This document shows, piece by piece, positions 58,213 through 64,000 of a DNA stretch of 64,000 nucleotides. A model generated the notes under the pieces. That model did no database searches, was not told the origin of the DNA, and was given only the letters and a program-made list of their open reading frames with translations. The number at the start of each line of letters is the position of its first letter. Positions within the stretch are counted from its first letter, which is position 1. A program made the position numbers and the translations under genes. This DNA is from Citrus sinensis (lineage: Eukaryota; Streptophyta; Magnoliopsida; Sapindales; Rutaceae). Where the stretch lies: contig NC_068562.1 of the NCBI RefSeq assembly GCF_022201045.2, positions 1,922,001 to 1,986,000 on the forward strand. Direction: 5' to 3'.

Positions 58213-60762
58213 CTAACGGCTATGCTCTTCCTTGATCCAGACACCTCCTCTGAATCCAACATCTTCAATTGGGAAAGAGTCCAACTCCGGACACCAACTA
58301 GCATTCACAATATGTAAGGATGGCATAACCCCTTGCAACCTCGTCCATTCGATTCCCAAATCTGATAGAGATTCAAACAATAGGGCCTCGATTTTCCAGA
58401 CAGTATTATTCTCCCCCCAAAAGCTGTCATGCATTTTTGAAAGGTTTCCTGAACAGACGGAAAGATATCTTAACATAGGAAGCGAGGCAGGATTGAGCCA
58501 GACAGGACTTGTTTTCCCGGGATAAAAATTCAGAGAGAGCTCATCCAGTTGCTCTGGAGGATAAAGCTCATCAATTTTGGCAATGAGGTCACTGCCATGG
58601 CTGTCAAAGCAACTTATTGACAGAAACTGCAGCTCTCTCAGGTTTACCAATGCATCTTCTTCAATCTCATCACCACAAGTAAGCTGCAATCCAAGTTTCC
58701 TAAGTCTAGTCAAATTCTTCAACTCAGAAATCCGACAGCCTTCTGGTTGGCTTGATCTAGCAGGTCTAAATCCCAACAGAACTTCAAGGTTCAAAAGCTT
58801 TCCGAAGCCTTTTGGTAAGTACTGAAGGGAACCACAATGAGTTACATCTAATGCTCTGAGCTGGATGAATGACTGAACATAAGAGGGCAGCATCTTAAGG
58901 TTTTGACAGTAACTGACATCCAAAATCTGAAGGTTCTTAAGTTTCTTCAAAGAAGGGGGAAGATGTATCAAAGGGTGGGTGTTGCTTAAGCAAAGATAAC
59001 TTAGGTGTTGGAGAGAACCAGTCTGAGATAATAAACCTTTGAGAGGCAGTTCAAAGATAGATCTGGATATATCTAGAACTCGCAAATAACGACATTCACT
59101 AAACTTTGTTGCAAGATTTGATGCAATGTTATTCACTTCAGCAGTTTTGGTGGTGGACATCAAAGCTCGCAACTTTAGATTAGATATAAGTTGCTTGCTT
59201 TCCACATCGCTTGTGACCCCCAGATGACGACAATTCAAACCATTTGGTTTCGAAAATGCATCCTCCTCTGCCACTCTGATCACCAAGTCACGGACCATGT
59301 CATGAATTTTGCAAGTGCTAATCATTTTATTGTAAGCCTTATCAACCACTTCTACCAAGCATCTATTTGTTAACCCTGAGAAACAATCTTCTCCAGCTTC
59401 AATTGATGATCTACCATTTCTCTGAGGGACAAATCCCTCGCCAATCCACCAGTAAACTAATTGCTCTTTCCTTATGACACAGTCCTCAGGATAAACAGAG
59501 AAACTCAGAAAGCATGATTTCAGGTAAGGGGGGAGCTCATCGTAACTAAGCTGCAGTGAAGCCATCACAGAGTCGTCATTTTCTGCCAGTTCATCCCGAA
59601 AATTATCTGCCGTTCGCCTCCATTCATTATAAGTTGGTGGTTTATAGAGCATCATGCCTCCAACTGCCTTGATTGCTAATGGAAGCCCCTTGCACTTCTC
59701 TACAATCTCCTTTCCAACACCCTCTAGCGAAGGGTGCTGACACTCTCCTTCAGTTGCTGCAAATGCTATTTTTCTGAACAACAACCAGCTATCATCCTCA
59801 CTGAGGAATTTGGGAAAATGCATCCTTGCCTTCTTCACTCCCATTTTCTGGGAGACTTTCCCATTTCTTGTGGTGATAATGATACTACTTCCTTTTCCCT
59901 TAGGTAATCCTTCATAGATTCTACGCCACCAAGCAAGGTCTTCTCCCCAGACATCATCCATCACAATCAAATACCTCTTGCCTAATAGATATTGGTTAAT
60001 TTTCCTTAACAGCTCCCCTCTGTCATCTCCAGCACTTGCATCACCCAAATTCCTCAACATGCTTCTCATAATTTGTTCTTCAGTAAATGTTTGAGAAACA
60101 GAAACCCACATTCTTCTTTCAAACCAATTCTCTATTTCTCTGTCATTGAATACCTTCTGAGCAATTGTGGTCTTTCCCAATCCACCCATACCAACAACGC
60201 CAATTGCTAGTATCCCTTCCTCTGCTTCAAATAGCCAATCTTTAATCTTCCTTGTGTCGCCTTCCAATCCAACCACTAAGGTATGGTCATATACAGGGCA
60301 GCTCCATCTGCTCATTTGGTCATTGCGTGCATCCATTGTGTCTGTCCGGGTGAAAAGTGGGACATTAAGAAAAGACGCTATGTTGTGTTTAATCTTGGTG
60401 ATTTTGTCATTGATTTCTCTGAGGCGCTTTCCAGTTTGATACCGAAATGAAATATTTGGAGGATATAGAAAAGTCAACCAAACATTGGAAAGTTGATCCT
60501 CATCCCTTGATTGGAGATGACAGTCTGCCAGAATGTCTTCAGCTTCATAAATCAGCTCCCGCAGCTCAGCCATGAACGTGCGTAGAGTTTGGGAATTTCT
60601 CTTCCTCTTAAGCCTGTCTGCATCTGCCAGGAAGCTCTGCATGAACTGAAGCTCACTCTGTAACCTCTCAAACTGGTCCCTGAATTCATTCACATAGCCA
60701 GTCTGTTCCGTAAGAGTGATAAGTAGCCTTTCCAAGAATATCTGCACCACTGCATCCGCCAT
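58213..60762 (-). CDS. ZAR1: CC-NB-LRR immune receptor of the ZAR1 type
   Basis: An uninterrupted frame of 849 codons (ZAR1 of Arabidopsis has 852). The coiled coil begins MADAVVQIFLERLL, which fits the MADA motif and keeps Glu11, the channel-lining acid of the ZAR1 resistosome. The EDVID-type motif is EAEDILAD (73-80). The P-loop GMGGLGKTT is at 191-199, Walker B LIVMDDVW at 265-272 and GLPLA at 359-363. The MHD position is IHD (486-488), as in ZAR1. LRRs run from about 540 to the end, with GFRGGVWIK as the conserved close. Similarity to At3g50950 runs along the whole length, including SWSSPVYDH-like and FSGLTNRCL segments. A leader intron spans 61445-60798. The upstream TTG-led extension of the frame is not a start. 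ZAR1 pairs with RLCK XII pseudokinases; none lies in this window. Confidence 0.93.
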   Translation of the reverse strand: MADAVVQIFLERLLITLTEQTGYVNEFRDQFERLQSELQFMQSFLADADRLKRKRNSQTLRTFMAELRELIYEAEDILADCHLQSRDEDQLSNVWLTFLYPPNISFRYQTGKRLREINDKITKIKHNIASFLNVPLFTRTDTMDARNDQMSRWSCPVYDHTLVVGLEGDTRKIKDWLFEAEEGILAIGVVGMGGLGKTTIAQKVFNDREIENWFERRMWVSVSQTFTEEQIMRSMLRNLGDASAGDDRGELLRKINQYLLGKRYLIVMDDVWGEDLAWWRRIYEGLPKGKGSSIIITTRNGKVSQKMGVKKARMHFPKFLSEDDSWLLFRKIAFAATEGECQHPSLEGVGKEIVEKCKGLPLAIKAVGGMMLYKPPTYNEWRRTADNFRDELAENDDSVMASLQLSYDELPPYLKSCFLSFSVYPEDCVIRKEQLVYWWIGEGFVPQRNGRSSIEAGEDCFSGLTNRCLVEVVDKAYNKMISTCKIHDMVRDLVIRVAEEDAFSKPNGLNCRHLGVTSDVESKQLISNLKLRALMSTTKTAEVNNIASNLATKFSECRYLRVLDISRSIFELPLKGLLSQTGSLQHLSYLCLSNTHPLIHLPPSLKKLKNLQILDVSYCQNLKMLPSYVQSFIQLRALDVTHCGSLQYLPKGFGKLLNLEVLLGFRPARSSQPEGCRISELKNLTRLRKLGLQLTCGDEIEEDALVNLRELQFLSISCFDSHGSDLIAKIDELYPPEQLDELSLNFYPGKTSPVWLNPASLPMLRYLSVCSGNLSKMHDSFWGENNTVWKIEALLFESLSDLGIEWTRLQGVMPSLHIVNASWCPELDSFPIEDVGFRGGVWIKEEHSR

Positions 60763-61773
60763 ACTTTCTCCCCCACAAATATGAAGCAAGGGAAAAGCTG
60801 AAAATATTGAACATTAAGCCGAGGGCTAAAATAGAAATGAGTTGCTAGAATGTAAGTACCATCACTTGCGAGGAAATTCCATTAGCAATTCATATGATAA
60901 AAAGACTACAGGAAACATATAGAAAATATTCTTGGGTTGAACTCTTGTTAACTATGAATTAAAACGGGTAGGATGTGAATTGTTTCTAATCTCAGAATAT
61001 ACAACAGTAATCATTTATAAATTTAAACGTCAGTTAATGCTCTTAATCAAAAAAATTTCCTGGTTCCTTCCCCGGCATCAGCATCCAGAAATAACAAGGG
61101 AAGTACTAACTTGGAGAATTGGTGGCTATGAGCTAAGCAGAAACACCTAGCAGGAATTCAATGTAAGTCTGATTCAATACAAGAATAACAACATAAATGA
61201 CTTTCATTTTCTTTTGATTTCTGTCATAAGTAGCTCAATTCTGATGTTAAAAAAGAAAGAAAGTAAATTTTAAATATGCGTTACGTCAAATTCTAAATCT
61301 GCCTGCAACTGGGTTATCTGCACAGTTAACCTTCATGCCAATAGGTTTCCTTTTTCATACAAAACTACTAATCAAGTCAATCGGAAGAACAAGATTTATT
61401 AAAAAATAGAAGAAAAACAAAAAAAATCAAGAAAAATGTACTTACAATCAAATTCTTGGAAGCCTTTCGTAATCTCTCAGAACTCAGTAATTCATTGAAA
61501 ATGGCGGAAATATAATGATAATATAAGCACAGGTTTTAGCGGTCAAACCAGATGGACAGATTGAGTTACAAGGAAGGTTCGACTTTTATTTTGCTTCTCT
61601 GATCCTCTATCTGTACATTTTACATTCGTGAATTACAAAAACATCCTTATTTGCTGATGGGATTAGAAATGCAAAGCTGATCTGGGGAAGGTTAATAGGG
61701 TAATTTGGTCATCGACCTAACACCCAGCTCATGACACTCTAGTCAACTGCACAGCCAATTGAATTGTTATGGT
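60763..61773. promoter_or_regulatory. Leader, leader intron and promoter of the ZAR1-type gene
   Basis: On the minus strand a GTAAGT donor at 61445 and a TTTTCAG acceptor at 60798 bound a 648 bp intron in the 5' leader. The first leader exon lies from 61446 to about 61510. A W-box core (TTGACC on the minus strand) is at 61541-61546. The DNA further upstream is interrupted by a transposable element at 61774. Confidence 0.55.
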
Positions 61774-62459
61774 TAGAGCTGCCAAAACAGGCCATTGAAT
61801 CATGTTCGTGTCGTGTTAAATTTAAGTCGATTTAAATTCGATCTATTTAATAATTGTGTCAAAATATTAAGATTTAAATCCGACACAAAAAAATAATCGG
61901 GTTACTCAATAACTCATTTAATATCTATATATTGAACAAAAGTTACATCAAATATTTACACGCTATTATACATACGTATGTGCATACATACATACATACA
62001 TACATAATTTTTTGATATTATTAAATATACATATCTACCAATATATTACACATTTACACTATTGAGGTTTTAATTATATATATATATAATATTATAAAAT
62101 ATACATGTCTATCAATTTTTACACATTTACACTATTGAAGCTCTAAATGTATTTAAAATTTTATGAATAAAACATTGTGTTTATATTCACCCTTTTAAAG
62201 AATAAAAAAAAGAAAACCATCTCTAATATTTGAGTTTTAATGATAAGAATATGTAAATTATTTTAAAATAGAAAATATAATCGGGTCATTGATTGGGTAA
62301 ATGGGTCAAGAATTTTAACCCTAACCCAACACGAAAAAAAATCGTGTTGACTCGGACCAGACCCATTTAATAATCGTGTTAAATTTGACGACCCATACCC
62401 ATTTATTTATGTCGTATTCGTGTCGGGTAATCGGGTCATGTCAAGTTTTACCAGCTCTA
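61774..62459. mobile_element. hAT-like non-autonomous DNA element, 686 bp
   Basis: The ends are TAGAGCTGCCAAAAC and GTTTTACCAGCTCTA, imperfect inverted repeats of about 15 bp. The flanking 8-mers GTTATGGT (61766-61773) and GTTATTGT (62460-62467) match at 7 of 8 positions, an almost intact target duplication. The interior has subterminal copies of GGGTCGTGTCGGGTT-like motifs in opposite orientations near the two ends and a CATA microsatellite at 61983-62006. There is no transposase. Confidence 0.8.
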
Positions 62460-62539
62460 GTTATTGTCTAGATCGCCTTTTTAAAAAAAATTAAAAAAAT
62501 AATAAAACTTTAATCTAGCCCGGATTGTCAGAAAATTAG

Positions 62540-62785
62540 GTTCGTTTGTGATTGAGGTGCTGCTGTAATAAAAAAAATTATAATTTTTAATAAAAATTAA
62601 TAATATATAATAAATAATAATTTTGATAAAATTATTAAAGATATAATAAATTTTTTATTATATAAGTGAAAAATTATATTAATATATCTTATAAGTTACA
62701 GTAGATAGTGTTTATCAAACACTTTAATACTGTAACTTTTAAATTATAATTGTTCAATCTCAATCTCAATCCCAATCCCAAAAGT
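62540..62785. mobile_element. Possible AT-rich MITE
   Basis: GGTTCGTTTGTGATTGAGG near 62540 and the inverted CAATCTCAATCCCAATCCC near 62765-62778 look like the ends of a small non-autonomous element with a very AT-rich interior. The inverted match is short and imperfect, and no target duplication was confirmed. Confidence 0.35.
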
Positions 62786-64000
62786 ACCTTTAATATCCAA
62801 ATTGTGCCAGGTAGATAAAACTCAAAACGATGTGGTTTGGCTTCTATCCTCTAGGGCATAATTCGAATGTGAATTTTCATATAAACCGATTAAGTAGCTC
62901 TTTCCCTTTGCTTTCGTGTGTGTATTGAAAATATTAAAAGTAAACCCGACAAAGGTAAAAAGTATAGTGATGGTAAATTATATTACTACTAACTAATTAA
63001 TAAAGAAAAATTATACAATACAATTGAGGTTTCATGTCATAATCTAATATAAAACCATCAACTAATTATAATTGGACAAGTAGCATTATATATTGAAAAA
63101 AATTTAGAACCCAAATTTTAAATTTCCCTCTTCTTATTATCCTTTAATATTTTTGAATATTTTAGAATTCCAAAAAAGCATTAATGTTACTCTCTCTCTT
63201 TCTTCATCACCTTATTTCAGTTCGAATTCTTTTCTCTTTTCAATTTTTATCTTTATTTTGGTGGCTTTTCTTTTGAAACCTAGTAAAGAAGAAGATTTTT
63301 GATAATGAATATGATATTGGCCCCTTCGCACATAAAGGTTAAAGAAAGAACGATTTTGGGTTGTGAAAAGGAAGATTTAAAAATAATAATAAAGAAGATG
63401 AAACATTTGTGGCTGCCGTTGTTTAAATATATATATATATATATTTTTTTTTTATAGTGACTGTCGTCAGTTTTGTTTATTTTACTTTTGGTTAGTCAAT
63501 TATTTATTGGCATGAAGAAAGAACTTATTTTAATAAGCATTTATAAATTGATTTGAGGAGATTTGTTTTCCAATACTAGAATGGCTTTTGAATCGGTACG
63601 AATTTTTTTTTTTCAATTGTGAATTAGTACGGTCTAAAGTACATTTAATAATATAACTAAAGTTTTGAACAAATTGGTAAATCTTATTTGATTTGTTTTA
63701 TATCAACGGTATCATTGAATGTTTATATTTTGTTAAGTAGTGATGAAATTAAATAACTTAAAAAGATTTTCAAGAAATATACTATATACAAAGATGAAAC
63801 AACATAAAAAAAGAAAAAAAGAGTCATCTTTTATCATTGGTGGGTAAGTTTTTCCCAGTAGATTTGGCCTTTGATTCCTCACTTTCATGGTCAAACTTTA
63901 ATCTCCAATGACTTGGAAATAATATTTTACTGGGAGTTTAAATCTTTGATTGAAACACCAATGTGGACTGTTATATTGATTTAGTATTGGCGACGCAGCA
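62786..64000. other. AT-rich right end without a gene
   Basis: No open frame or RNA gene is recognised. An AT dinucleotide run lies near 63427-63443. The sequence may contain promoter or intergenic DNA of a gene beyond the window. Confidence 0.5.

Noticed and set aside
60763-60789. N-terminal extension of the ZAR1-type protein
   Set aside because: The extended frame begins with TTG, not ATG; the ATG at 60762 gives the MADA-type N-terminus expected for the family.

Overview
This window is nuclear DNA of a dicot plant. The genes are split by short AT-rich introns with GT..AG borders, the intergenic DNA is AT-rich, and the protein set is plant-specific: a class III peroxidase, a DYW-class PPR protein, a dehydrin, a group C MAP kinase, an S1-group bZIP with a sucrose-control uORF, and a CC-NB-LRR receptor of the ZAR1 lineage. 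The protein sequences fit a woody rosid, possibly Citrus or a relative. That species guess comes from memory of protein similarity, not from a search.

Layout from left to right. Positions 1-2618 hold no gene I can call firmly, only two weak exon-like tracts. Then come, all on the minus strand, a mitochondrial ribosomal protein bL12 gene (2619-3176), a four-exon peroxidase of the PRX72 type (3749-5017), and a 17-exon gene for a 409-residue type I membrane protein of unknown function (6881-13706). A repeat-rich block follows (14.7-17.9 kb), with hAT-like non-autonomous elements and a degenerate tandem array of about 300 bp units into which one of them has inserted. A Golgi-type GT4 glycosyltransferase (19087-23783, plus) converges on a small two-exon mitochondrial-type protein (24400-24864, minus). 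The small gene is divergently paired with an intronless PPR-DYW gene (25028-26989, plus) across a 163 bp shared promoter. Next come a relic of ribosomal protein S29, a Y2SK2 dehydrin (28878-29523, minus) with a perfect 37 bp inverted repeat just beyond its 3' end, and a UBE3D/HECT_2-type E2-binding protein (32048-34562, minus).

The centre (35.4-40.3 kb) holds an intronless, divergent S1-type bZIP gene with a recognisable sucrose-control peptide uORF in its leader. About 4 kb away lies a decayed tandem copy that keeps remnants of both the uORF and the bZIP domain. A long AT-rich gap leads to a group C MAP kinase (MPK7 type, 44068-46063, minus). Further on are a foldback element (47.6 kb), a tRNA-His(GTG) gene (49784-49855, minus), a 14-exon SEC14-like phosphatidylinositol transfer protein (51082-54231, minus), the phosducin/thioredoxin-like TXNDC9 homologue (55581-57507, minus) and an intronless-CDS ZAR1-type NLR (58213-60762, minus) with an intron in its leader. 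The right end is transposon-derived and AT-rich.

The genes do not form one pathway; this is an ordinary plant gene neighbourhood. Possible functional links are limited to organelle gene expression (bL12m, the PPR and its divergent small partner) and stress or immunity (dehydrin, MAPK, peroxidase, ZAR1-type NLR). The observation I rate highest is in the bZIP pair. The live uORF has lost the stop codon expected right after the sucrose-control peptide and runs six codons further, while the decayed copy still has a TGA at that place.
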